50,791 bases of DNA from Deltaproteobacteria bacterium (GTDB lineage: Bacteria; Desulfobacterota; Binatia; UBA9968), in contig JACPSE010000113.1 in the NCBI GenBank assembly GCA_016193465.1, positions 1 through 50,791 of the forward strand. The letters are read 5' to 3'. The translations under genes and the position numbers were made by a program. The stretch's first letter is position 1, and every line of letters starts with the position of its first letter. Below the pieces are notes generated by a model. It did not search any database, had not been told where the DNA came from, and saw only the letters and a list, made by a program, of their open reading frames with translations. Below, piece by piece: positions 9,218-17,237 of the stretch.

Positions 9218-9290
9218 TTCTGAAAAAACAGTTCAAGCCATCCCAGCAGTTCAAATCGTTCAACGGCTTAAACGTCTCGAGCGTTTCTTA
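9218..9290 (+). repeat. GTTCAA-type intergenic repeat
   Basis: The 75-bp gap between lpxA and lpxI contains GTTCAAGCC, GTTCAAATC and GTTCAACGG. It then has the opposite-orientation TTAAACG and GAGCGTTT, giving a loose palindrome. A related piece, CGTTCAAGCCGTTCA, forms the 3' end of the glycosyltransferase gene at 49691-49705. No promoter or terminator was recognised. Confidence 0.4.
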
Positions 9291-9292
9291 GT

Positions 9293-10099
9293 GTGAAGAA
9301 ACTTGGACTGATCGCCGGGAACGGAAGGTTTCCACTGATCTTTGCCGAAGAAGCGAAGCGAGCGGGGGTTTCGCTGGTAGCCGTAGCCCATCGTGGAGAG
9401 ACCGATAAAGCAATCGAAGCGGTGGCAGATGCGGTTACGTGGATCTATGTTGGCGAGTTGGGGAAAATCATTCGGACCTTTCACCAGGCTGGGGTCAAGG
9501 AAGCAGTGATGGTCGGCGGAATCCAGAAAGTGAGACTCTTCTCCCATTTCCGGCCGGATTTGAAGGGGGCTGCCTTTCTGGCCAGGGTACGGGGTCGTGA
9601 AGACGATCAACTCTTGAGAGCCGTAGCCGAGGAACTCGAAGGAGAGGGCATCCGCGTTTTGGAGTCGACCCTTTTCCTGTCGCAGATCATTCCGTCCGCG
9701 GGTGTGCTCACGCGCCGTTCGCCTACTACAAAACAGTGGGAAGATATCCGCGTCGGGTTTGACATGGCAAAGGAAGTCGGAAGGCTGGGGATCGGACAGG
9801 CTGTCGTGGTCAAGAACCGGGTTGTCCTGGCAGTCGAGGCAGTAGAGGGAACGGATGCGGCGATTCGCCGAGGAGCGGGCTTGGGCAAAGGGGGCTTCGT
9901 GGTGGTCAAGGTGAGCAAGCCCCAGCAGGATCTTCGCTTTGACGTGCCTGCTGTGGGTGTAGATACGATTAAGCTCTTGCATGAGCTGAAAGGCGCCGTC
10001 TTGGCGACTGAAGCGGGGAAAACGGTTCTCTTGGAAAAAGAGGAAGTTGTGCGCGAGGCGGACCGCAAAGGGATTGTGGTAGTTGCCGTGAGCTTTTGA
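9293..10099 (+). CDS. lpxI: UDP-2,3-diacylglucosamine hydrolase LpxI (DUF1009)
   Basis: Fourth step of lipid A synthesis in bacteria lacking LpxH: hydrolyses UDP-2,3-diacylglucosamine to lipid X and UMP. The 268-residue product has the two-domain layout of the family. The N-terminal domain begins KKLGLIAGNGRFPLIFAEEA. The C-terminal domain carries AVEAVEGTDAAIRRG and a PAVGVDTI segment near the end, all typical LpxI signatures. The GTG at 9293 is the first reasonable start. Location between lpxA and lpxB is the usual one for LpxI. Confidence 0.94.
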   Translation: MKKLGLIAGNGRFPLIFAEEAKRAGVSLVAVAHRGETDKAIEAVADAVTWIYVGELGKIIRTFHQAGVKEAVMVGGIQKVRLFSHFRPDLKGAAFLARVRGREDDQLLRAVAEELEGEGIRVLESTLFLSQIIPSAGVLTRRSPTTKQWEDIRVGFDMAKEVGRLGIGQAVVVKNRVVLAVEAVEGTDAAIRRGAGLGKGGFVVVKVSKPQQDLRFDVPAVGVDTIKLLHELKGAVLATEAGKTVLLEKEEVVREADRKGIVVVAVSF

Positions 10100-10110
10100 T
10101 CTGAAGGAAC

Positions 10111-11043
10111 ATGAAGCATCCAGGAAAGATCCGGGTTGGAGTTGTCGGTGTCGGCTATGCGGGCCGATTGCACGCGGAGAAGTATGCCGCATCCAAAAAG
10201 GCAGAGCTGGTCGGGGTGGCGGACTTGGATTCCGGCCGGGCCAAGGAAGTTGGGCAGAAACTCGGCGTAGCTTCTCTGACTGATTACCGGGGACTCTTTG
10301 GCGGGGTCCGGTGTGTCAGCGTGGCTGTGCCGACGCGTCTGCACTTCGAGGTTAGCCGGGATTTCCTGGAAGCCGGCATCGATGTCCTGGTGGAAAAACC
10401 TATGGCTGCCTCTCTCGAAGAAGGGCGGGAGTTGGTAACATTGGCGCGGGAGAAGGGACGGATACTGCAAATCGGTCATCTGGAAAGATTCAACCCGGCG
10501 ATTCGCCGGCTCGAAGGGGTCATCCAGGGACCAAGGTTCGTTGAGTGCCATCGCCTCGCCCCATTTGTGGAGCGGGGGACTGATGTGGATGTCGTCTTTG
10601 ATTTGATGATCCACGACATTGACGTGATCGCCAGTCTGGTGCGCTCTCCGTTGCAACGGGTAGAGGCGGTTGGAGTGCCCGTCTTGACAGATAAGCCCGA
10701 TATTGCCAATGCGCGCATCACCTTCTCCAATGGATGTATTGCCAACGTTACGTCCAGCAGGGTTTCTATGAAGCGGGAGAGAAAGATCCGCTTCTTCCAG
10801 CCGGATGCTTACATCTCTATTGATTATGACCTGAAGCGGGCACAGATCTACCGTAGACCGGAAAAGGGGGCGGGGTGGCAAGATATCCGCGGGGAAACGA
10901 TCGAGATTCAAGATAGCGACGCCCTAGCGGACGAGATTGAGTCTTTTTTGGATTCGGTGAGAGGCCGGAGCCTTCCCCTGGTCAGTGGAGAGGAGGGACT
11001 CAGGGCTTTGGAAATAGCTACGATGATTAGTGAGCGGCTGTGA
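10111..11043 (+). CDS. Gfo/Idh/MocA family oxidoreductase in the lpx operon
   Basis: NAD(P)-dependent sugar dehydrogenase of 310 residues. The Rossmann motif GVVGVGYAGRLHAEKYA lies near the N-terminus, and VLVEKPMAASLEEG carries the family's EKP loop at about 98. The substrate domain contains LMIHDIDV with its conserved histidine and aspartates. It sits between lpxI and lpxB, with ATG after GAAGGA and a 4-bp overlap into lpxB. Family members in this position have been linked to GnnA, which oxidises the 3-hydroxyl of UDP-GlcNAc so that GnnB can aminate it for amide-linked lipid A. No GnnB-like aminotransferase is next to it, so that role is inference and the substrate is open. Confidence 0.85.
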   Translation: MKHPGKIRVGVVGVGYAGRLHAEKYAASKKAELVGVADLDSGRAKEVGQKLGVASLTDYRGLFGGVRCVSVAVPTRLHFEVSRDFLEAGIDVLVEKPMAASLEEGRELVTLAREKGRILQIGHLERFNPAIRRLEGVIQGPRFVECHRLAPFVERGTDVDVVFDLMIHDIDVIASLVRSPLQRVEAVGVPVLTDKPDIANARITFSNGCIANVTSSRVSMKRERKIRFFQPDAYISIDYDLKRAQIYRRPEKGAGWQDIRGETIEIQDSDALADEIESFLDSVRGRSLPLVSGEEGLRALEIATMISERL

Positions 11044-12209
11044 TCCCGGCGGGCAAGAGCGCAGATGACGCCATCAAACGGGTGAAGCGGGTCATGCTGG
11101 TAGTGGGTGAGGCCTCCGGAGACCTGCACGGAGCCCATCTGGTCAAGTCCCTTTACCGACGTGATCCGACGCTAGAGGTTCTTGCTGTGGCTGGTGAGGG
11201 ATTAAAACGAGAGGGGGTGAAGGTTCTTTTCGATGTGGATCAGCTCACGGGAATGGGATTTGCGGAGTTGGCTGGCAATCTCCGGACTCTCTGGCAGGCC
11301 TACCGGCGTTTGCGGGGTATCCTGCGGCGAGAGAGGCCGAATCTTCTGGTCCTGATCGATTTTCCGGAGTTCAATTTGCGTCTTGCGCGTGTGGCAAAGA
11401 AACTGAGCATACCCGTGCTCTATTACATCAGCCCTCAGGTGTGGGCCTGGCGGAGGCGGAGGGTTCAAAAGATTGCCCGGTGGGTAGATAGGATGGCCGT
11501 GGTGTTTCCCTTTGAAGTCCCGCTCTACCAAAAAGAAGGAGTGCCGGTGAGCTTCGTGGGACATCCCCTGCTGGATGTGGTGCGAGCTACCCAGCCACGT
11601 GAAACGACCTTGAGGGAGTATGGGTTGGAACCAACGAGACGAACCATCGCCCTTTTGCCTGGGAGTCGAAAACGGGAGGTTACCTATCACCTCCCTGCTA
11701 TGCTGGAGGCTGCCAATCGTTTAAGCAAAGAGATGGAAGTGCAGTTTATTCTGGCGCGGGCGAACACTGTAGAAAGGGCCATTTTTGAGGCGATGCTGCA
11801 TCAGGCCGCCGTGAAGGTTCCCATCGCCGAAGGAAATACCTATAATATCCTGCATGCTAGTGATCTTGCCTGGACCGCTTCCGGGACTGCCACGCTGGAG
11901 ACGGCACTGATGTTGAGGCCGATGATTATCGTCTATCGGTTGGCCTGGCTAACCTATGGCTTAGCCCGATTGCTGGTGCGCGTGAATCACATCGGGATGG
12001 TCAATATTGTCGCCGGGGAAGCCGTCGTGCCCGAATTGATTCAAAGCGAGGTGACGGCGGAGAGGATCGTCGTGGAGAGTCGCGCGATCTTGAGAGATGA
12101 GGTGTCGCGTCAGCGGATGGTCAGCAAATTGGCGCAGGTTAAGGAGCGGCTCGGCCGCCCTGGGGCAGCCGAGCGCGTGGCGGATATCGCCCTTTCCATG
12201 ATTTCATGA
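11040..12209 (+). CDS. lpxB: Lipid-A-disaccharide synthase LpxB
   Basis: GT19 enzyme that joins UDP-2,3-diacylglucosamine with lipid X to give the lipid A disaccharide at the inner membrane. The 389-residue chain shows VMLVVGEASGDLHGAHL at the N-terminus and YYISPQVWAWRRRRV at about 125. Further on are LPGSRKREV at about 205 and the donor-binding segment TASGTATLETALM at about 280. The GTG start overlaps the preceding stop by 4 bp; an internal GTG about 16 codons later is also possible. Length is normal. Confidence 0.96.
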   Translation: MIPAGKSADDAIKRVKRVMLVVGEASGDLHGAHLVKSLYRRDPTLEVLAVAGEGLKREGVKVLFDVDQLTGMGFAELAGNLRTLWQAYRRLRGILRRERPNLLVLIDFPEFNLRLARVAKKLSIPVLYYISPQVWAWRRRRVQKIARWVDRMAVVFPFEVPLYQKEGVPVSFVGHPLLDVVRATQPRETTLREYGLEPTRRTIALLPGSRKREVTYHLPAMLEAANRLSKEMEVQFILARANTVERAIFEAMLHQAAVKVPIAEGNTYNILHASDLAWTASGTATLETALMLRPMIIVYRLAWLTYGLARLLVRVNHIGMVNIVAGEAVVPELIQSEVTAERIVVESRAILRDEVSRQRMVSKLAQVKERLGRPGAAERVADIALSMIS

Positions 12210-12225
12210 GAGAAGGGAGAAACAC

Positions 12226-13977
12226 CTGAACATTTATCTGCGCTTGCTAAGGTATCTCCGGCCTTATGTCTGGCCGTACTTCACTATGGCTATGGTCTGC
12301 ATGGCGGTGTATAGCGCCACGAGCGGGGCCTTGCCATTTTTGGTCCAGCGGGTCATTGATGATATCTTTGCTCGGAAGGATGAAACCGCCCTGTCTTATC
12401 TCCCCTTCGTGATCATAGGAGTTTTTGCCCTTCGCGGGCTCATGAACTTCGGCGATAACTACTTCACCGATTATGTCGGTCTCCGCATCATTAACGATGT
12501 GCGCGATGGACTGAATCGCCACCTGCAATTTCTCTCCCTTTCTTTTTTCCAGCGCCATCCGACCGGCACTCTGATTTCACGAGTCACCAACGACGTCTCT
12601 CTGGTGCGCTCGGCGTTAACAGACTCAGTTGCTTCGTTGATACGGGATACCACTTCTCTCTTGGCGTTGATCGCGGTTGCGTTCCTCAAGGATTGGGTCC
12701 TGGCCACCATCGCGTTTGTGGTCTTTCCCGCTTCGGTTTTGCCCATTACCCGGCTGAGTAAGAAGATCAAGCGTTTTACGAAGCGAGGGCAAGTCGCCAA
12801 GGGGAACCTGACCAACCTTTTACAGGAGAGTATTCAGGGTAATCGTATCGTGAAGGCCTTTGGGATGGAGCAGTACGAGATCGGGAGATTCCAGGAGGAA
12901 AATCGGCGGATCTTCAGACAATCCATCAGGGCCAGCCGCATCCAAGCTGTGGTGACCCCGGCTATGGAGCTTTTGGCGTCTCTGGCCATCGGCGCGGTGG
13001 TTTGGTATGGCGGCTCCAGCGTGATTGCGGGCGGGCGGACACAGGGAGAATTTATGGCCTTTATGACTGCCATGTTCCTTATGTACCAGCCGTTCAAGCA
13101 CTTGAGCCGGACCTATGCGACGATTCAACAGGGTATTGCCGGCGCCGAAAGAATCTTCGAGGTTTTAGATGAGCATCCGGAAATCAAGGACCGACACGAC
13201 GCCGGGGCCGCCCCCGCGTTTTCTCAGTTGATCGAGTTTCATGATGTGAGCTTCGGTTACGGCCGTAAAATGGTTTTAAATAACATCAATCTGAAAATAA
13301 GGGCAGGAGAAATGGTGGCCCTGGTGGGCGTCAGTGGCGTGGGCAAGAGCACTCTAGCGGACCTTATCCCAAGGTTCTATGACGTGAGCTCGGGGAGAAT
13401 CACCCTCGATGGGGTGGATATCCGTAACGTCACCCTTGGGTCGCTTCGTTCGCAGATCGGCATTGTCTCGCAGCACACGTTTCTTTTTAATGACACGGTG
13501 AGGAACAATATCGCCTATGGCGACCCCTCACAAAACATGGATCCTATCGTGGCGGCGGCCAAGGCGGCGCATGCGCATGAGTTTATTATGGCCATGCCTC
13601 AGGCTTACGACACCATGATCGGAGAATTGGGGATGAGGCTTTCGGGTGGGCAGCGGCAACGCCTGGCGATTGCGCGGGCGTTGCTCAAGAACGCCCCTAT
13701 TCTTATCCTGGATGAGGCGACTTCCTCTTTGGATACTGACTCGGAGAGACTGGTGCAGGAAGCGCTGGAGAATTTGATAATCCGCCGCACCACGTTGGTG
13801 ATTGCCCATCGGCTTTCCACTATTCGCAAGGCAACCCGCATCGTGGTGCTGGTCGAGGGGTCGATTGTAGAGGAAGGGACTCACGACGAACTGCTGGCCC
13901 AAAAGTCCGAATACAGCAGGCTCTATACCCTGCAATTGCTGGAAGATGAGAGGCCTTCTCACAAGACTCTGCATTAG
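12226..13977 (+). CDS. msbA: Lipid A export ABC transporter MsbA
   Basis: Flips lipid A-core across the inner membrane. The N-terminal six-helix domain covers about 1-320 and the nucleotide-binding domain follows: Walker A GVSGVGKST, signature LSGGQRQRLAIARALL, Walker B ILILDEATSSLD, switch AHRLST. Start choice: the usual N-terminus of these proteins, IYLRLLRYLRPY, is reached only from CTG at 12226, which has GAAGGGAG seven bases upstream. The first standard codon, TTG at 12244, has no ribosome site and would cut off six residues. The CTG start gives 583 residues; it is an inference from sequence. Confidence 0.95.
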   Translation: MNIYLRLLRYLRPYVWPYFTMAMVCMAVYSATSGALPFLVQRVIDDIFARKDETALSYLPFVIIGVFALRGLMNFGDNYFTDYVGLRIINDVRDGLNRHLQFLSLSFFQRHPTGTLISRVTNDVSLVRSALTDSVASLIRDTTSLLALIAVAFLKDWVLATIAFVVFPASVLPITRLSKKIKRFTKRGQVAKGNLTNLLQESIQGNRIVKAFGMEQYEIGRFQEENRRIFRQSIRASRIQAVVTPAMELLASLAIGAVVWYGGSSVIAGGRTQGEFMAFMTAMFLMYQPFKHLSRTYATIQQGIAGAERIFEVLDEHPEIKDRHDAGAAPAFSQLIEFHDVSFGYGRKMVLNNINLKIRAGEMVALVGVSGVGKSTLADLIPRFYDVSSGRITLDGVDIRNVTLGSLRSQIGIVSQHTFLFNDTVRNNIAYGDPSQNMDPIVAAAKAAHAHEFIMAMPQAYDTMIGELGMRLSGGQRQRLAIARALLKNAPILILDEATSSLDTDSERLVQEALENLIIRRTTLVIAHRLSTIRKATRIVVLVEGSIVEEGTHDELLAQKSEYSRLYTLQLLEDERPSHKTLH

Positions 13978-13982
13978 GTTCC

Positions 13983-15275
13983 ATGGCCTACTGGCTTTAT
14001 AATCTTCTTATCTCCTTCTTTTTCATCGTTTCTCTGCCCATCGCGCCTTTTCTTCTCCTGTGCGGGAGGAGATTCCGCGAAGGGTTTTTACAGCGGCTCG
14101 GTTTTTATCCGCGGGAGATTTGCCAGTTGGTGGGGTCCTCCCGGCCTATCTGGATTCATGCGGTTTCCGTTGGGGAAGTGTTGTCAGTGAGGCAACTAGC
14201 CGGAAGACTCAAGGAGAAATTTCCGGGGCACAAGATCCTGCTCTCCACTTTTACCGCCACGGGCAACGAGATTGCGCGGCAGAACGCAGTCGGAGACGCG
14301 GTCATCTTCTTGCCGTTGGATTACCCATGGATGATCCGGCGGGCTTTAAAGATTTTCGATCCGTCGCTTTTGGTATTTTTAGAGACGGAGATCTGGCCTA
14401 ACCTGCTGCGTCTGGCCCATCGGAGGGGCATCCCGACGCTGCTGCTGAGCGGCCGGCTGTCCCCAGGCTCTTTCCGCCGGTACTTTTGTTTCCGTCTTTT
14501 TTTCTCCGAGGTGGTGCGGCATTTTACCGCCGTTGGCATGCAGAGCAGGGACGACGCGGAACGCATAATCCGCGTGGGATGTGATCCGCGGCGGGTCTCG
14601 ATCACCGGAAGTCTCAAGCATGCGTTTCAGGCAGGAGAGCGCGAAGAAAACGGGAACGGCGGGGAGCCAAAGTTGCCCATTCAAAGAGGTCCGGGCAGGC
14701 AGGTACTGGTCGCGGGTAGCACTCATAGGGGAGAGGAGGAAATACTCGTGGATGTGTTTTTAGCCCTTAAGGACCGCTTCCCTGCTCTCCTAATGGTTCT
14801 GGCGCCGAGGCATCCACAGCGCTTTTACGAGGTCGAGAGGCTGCTGGAAAGGAAAAGGGTGGCGTATGAGAAGAAGAGTCAAATCAATGCACGGGAGGAT
14901 GGCTCTGCTGACGTTATTTTTTTGGACACATTGGGAGAACTTTCCGCGCTTTATGCCGCTGCGGACGTCGCTTTCATAGGTGGTAGTTTGGTCAATGCAG
15001 GGGGGCATAATTTGATGGAACCGGCGCGTTTTGGCAAGCCGGTAGTCTTCGGTCCCTATATGACCAACTTCGCCGATATTGCCGAGGAAATGAAGAAAAA
15101 GGGAGGTGGCATTGAGGTGCGAGGACGGGAAGATCTTGTGCGCGAGATATCTGGACTTTTGGCCGACCGGGCCAAGGCCGAGAGTGTGGGAAAAATTGCC
15201 CAAAGTGTCGTGGAAAGGGATCGGGGCGTAGTGGAACGGAGCATCGGCTTAGTCTCCCGGTATATGCATCCATGA
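13983..15275 (+). CDS. waaA: 3-deoxy-D-manno-octulosonic acid transferase WaaA
   Basis: GT30 enzyme that adds Kdo from CMP-Kdo to lipid A at the cytoplasmic face. The 430-residue protein has an N-terminal membrane anchor at about 5-27. IWIHAVSVGEV follows, holding the catalytic glutamate, then LETEIWPNLL at about 130. The C-terminal half has the donor-binding GGSLVNAGGHNLMEPARFGKPVVFGPYM. Length is normal. It starts five bases after msbA and is followed by lpxK. The number of Kdo residues it adds cannot be read from sequence. Confidence 0.95.
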   Translation: MAYWLYNLLISFFFIVSLPIAPFLLLCGRRFREGFLQRLGFYPREICQLVGSSRPIWIHAVSVGEVLSVRQLAGRLKEKFPGHKILLSTFTATGNEIARQNAVGDAVIFLPLDYPWMIRRALKIFDPSLLVFLETEIWPNLLRLAHRRGIPTLLLSGRLSPGSFRRYFCFRLFFSEVVRHFTAVGMQSRDDAERIIRVGCDPRRVSITGSLKHAFQAGEREENGNGGEPKLPIQRGPGRQVLVAGSTHRGEEEILVDVFLALKDRFPALLMVLAPRHPQRFYEVERLLERKRVAYEKKSQINAREDGSADVIFLDTLGELSALYAAADVAFIGGSLVNAGGHNLMEPARFGKPVVFGPYMTNFADIAEEMKKKGGGIEVRGREDLVREISGLLADRAKAESVGKIAQSVVERDRGVVERSIGLVSRYMHP

Positions 15276-15294
15276 TAGCTCACCTTGGAAATTG

Positions 15295-16386
15295 ATGAAT
15301 GGGACATGGATCCGAAGGGCCTGGGACCATAAAGGCCTTTGGGGGTTTCTTATCTGGTTGTTTCTTTTGCCACTCTCTTTTCTCTATGGCCTGGGAGTGC
15401 GAGTTCGCAACCTCGCCTACTCTCTCGGCTGGGCGCCTACCAAGAATCTTCCCTGCGCTGTGATCAGCGTCGGAAATTTAACGGCGGGAGGGACGGGCAA
15501 GACACCAACTGTTTTATGGTTGGCGCAAGAATTGGAAAAGAGGGGCTGTCGCGTGGCGATCTTGAGCCGGGGCTATAAGAAAACTACCGGGGGAACCATG
15601 ATTCTCGACCGCGGGTCTCAGAAATCCCGCTCGTCCCTCGACGAGTCCTTCGACGCCGGTGACGAGCCGATGATGATGGCCCGGATATTCGGCCAAAAGG
15701 TGGGCGTAGGGAAGAAACGGCATGAGGTTGGGGAAAGAATGCTCCGCAAGGGGGAGCTCGACGCGGTCATTTTGGACGACGGGTTTCAGCACCTGCAGTT
15801 GAGCCGAGACATCGATCTATTGCTTCTTGGCTCGGATTGGAAGGGATGGCTGCTCCCCGCGGGCCCGTTTCGAGAGCCAAGGAGCGCCTTGCGCCGAGCC
15901 TCTCTTTATCTTGTTACAGGTTCCAGGGAAAGATGGGAAACGCTGCTGCGGGGCCGCCCTCAGGCGGTTGTTTTTTTCGGCTCGCTTGAGGCGAAAGCGC
16001 TTTTTGGCTTTGAGGGAGAGCAGCGGAAGGAGTACCCGCTGGGCGTCTTAGATCGGAGCAGGATCCTGGCTGTTTCCGCGATTGCCAACCCCGGCCCGTT
16101 CTATCGCATGATCCACGATTGGGAGGGAGAGATTGTGGACAGCATGGAATTCCCCGACCATCATCTTTACTCCACCGAGGATTGGCAGAGGATCAATCGT
16201 GCGGCCCGCGATGTCGACCTTATTGTTACGACCGAGAAGGACATGGTTAAGCTGGTTCGTTTTCCGTTTGCCAGGGAGAAGCTTCTGGCCCTGCGGGTGG
16301 AAATGGTCGTGGAAGACGGCGCTTCATTGGTGGCGGTCGTGGAAAACGCCATCCAAGCAAAAAGAGGAAATGCGCAACTTCGATGA
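15295..16386 (+). CDS. lpxK: Tetraacyldisaccharide 4'-kinase LpxK
   Basis: Phosphorylates the 4' position of the lipid A precursor at the inner membrane. The 363-residue product has an N-terminal hydrophobic helix (FLIWLFLLPLSFLYGLGV). The P-loop follows in SVGNLTAGGTGKTPTV at about 60. LILDDG-type catalytic aspartates are seen in DAVILDDGFQHLQL, and VTTEKDMVKL lies near the C-terminus. The ATG at 15295 is preferred over a TTG one codon earlier. Its end overlaps the next start by 4 bp. Confidence 0.95.
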   Translation: MNGTWIRRAWDHKGLWGFLIWLFLLPLSFLYGLGVRVRNLAYSLGWAPTKNLPCAVISVGNLTAGGTGKTPTVLWLAQELEKRGCRVAILSRGYKKTTGGTMILDRGSQKSRSSLDESFDAGDEPMMMARIFGQKVGVGKKRHEVGERMLRKGELDAVILDDGFQHLQLSRDIDLLLLGSDWKGWLLPAGPFREPRSALRRASLYLVTGSRERWETLLRGRPQAVVFFGSLEAKALFGFEGEQRKEYPLGVLDRSRILAVSAIANPGPFYRMIHDWEGEIVDSMEFPDHHLYSTEDWQRINRAARDVDLIVTTEKDMVKLVRFPFAREKLLALRVEMVVEDGASLVAVVENAIQAKRGNAQLR

Positions 16387-16967
16387 CGCGGGCGCGAACG
16401 ACAACGCCGGGGGTTTTTGTTGATCGGGATGGGACGTTGATCAGGGAAGTTGGCTATCTCAGTCGGCGGGAGCAGATCGAGGTTCTCCCCAGGGTTCCAG
16501 AAGCCATCCGACTGCTTCGCCAACAAGGTCTCAAAGTGGCGGTTATCACCAACCAGTCGGCAGTGGCTCGCGGTTTTATCACGGAGGAGGAACTGCAACA
16601 GATTCACCGGGAACTGGAGAAACGGTTGGCCAGAGACGGGGCCTTTTTAGATGGGATCTATTATTGTCCTCATCATCCCACCGAAGGAAAGGAGCCGTAC
16701 CGGATCCTGTGCTATTGTCGAAAGCCAAACTTGGGTTTGGCCCAGCGGGCCGCGGGGGAGCTGAACCTGGACGTGGCGCGTTCCTACGTGGTGGGGGATC
16801 AAACAAGCGATATGGAACTCGCAGCGCGTCTGGGAACCAAGGGGATCCTCATCAGAGCTGAGAACAGTAGAACCGGCTCGCAAAGGGGGGGGAAGGAATT
16901 TCTGGCTGTGAACGATCTTTGGGAAGCAGCGCTGTGGGTGGTGCAAGATGTCCGCGGGATGAGGTAA
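16383..16967 (+). CDS. gmhB: D-glycero-D-manno-heptose 1,7-bisphosphate phosphatase GmhB
   Basis: HAD phosphatase that dephosphorylates heptose 1,7-bisphosphate on the way to ADP- or GDP-heptose for the LPS core. The 194-residue chain has the nucleophile motif FVDRDGTLI at about 13. VITNQSAVARG follows, then the zinc-binding loop with YYCPHHP and CYCRKP, and the closing motif VVGDQTSDMELA. The zinc loop separates GmhB from other HAD proteins. ATGA overlap with lpxK suggests coupling. The heptosyltransferases downstream use the product's activated form. Confidence 0.94.
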   Translation: MTRARTTTPGVFVDRDGTLIREVGYLSRREQIEVLPRVPEAIRLLRQQGLKVAVITNQSAVARGFITEEELQQIHRELEKRLARDGAFLDGIYYCPHHPTEGKEPYRILCYCRKPNLGLAQRAAGELNLDVARSYVVGDQTSDMELAARLGTKGILIRAENSRTGSQRGGKEFLAVNDLWEAALWVVQDVRGMR

Positions 16968-16983
16968 AAGAAAGGAGAGATCT

Positions 16984-17151
16984 ATGGTAATCAGTGAGGA
17001 TTTATTGGAGATTTTGGCGTGCCCGAAATGCAAGGGGGACATTCGCGTAAACCCATCAGGAGATGGTCTCATTTGTGAGGCATGCCGCTTGATGTACCCA
17101 ATCAAAGATGACATCCCGATCATGTTAATTGACGAGGCCGTCAAACTGTAA
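16984..17151 (+). CDS. Trm112-like small zinc-ribbon protein (YcaR family)
   Basis: A 55-residue protein starting at ATG 16984 with GAAAGGAGAG just upstream. It has two cysteine pairs, CPKC near residues 13-16 and CEAC near 35-38, and ends with YPIKDDIPIMLIDEA, which is the Trm112/YcaR pattern. Family members are often encoded next to lpxK or kdsB in Gram-negative bacteria. Trm112 proteins elsewhere activate methyltransferases, but the bacterial role is unsettled. Here it lies between gmhB and a heptosyltransferase. Confidence 0.88.
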   Translation: MVISEDLLEILACPKCKGDIRVNPSGDGLICEACRLMYPIKDDIPIMLIDEAVKL

Positions 17152-17237
17152 TAGCAACCAGCCGTCAGCTTTCAGTAATCAGGTAGAAAGATTTTGGGAA
17201 GCGAGACCGAAAGCTGTTGGGTGAGAGCTGATAACTT
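17152..17237 (+). repeat. CAGCTTTCAG-type palindromic intergenic repeat
   Basis: The gap before the first heptosyltransferase contains GTCAGCTTTCAGTAATCAG on the left. On the right it has CGAAAGCTG and GAGAGCTGATAAC, loosely complementary (CAGCTTTC with GAAAGCTG exact). Repeats of alternating CAGCT/AGCTG units are a familiar class of intergenic palindrome. No clear ribosome site or promoter was found between the right arm and the ATG at 17238. Confidence 0.5.

Noticed and set aside
9607-10911. 434-codon open frame on the minus strand
   Set aside because: It lies opposite lpxI and the Gfo/Idh/MocA gene, spans their boundary, and has proline- and serine-rich low-complexity sequence with no motifs.
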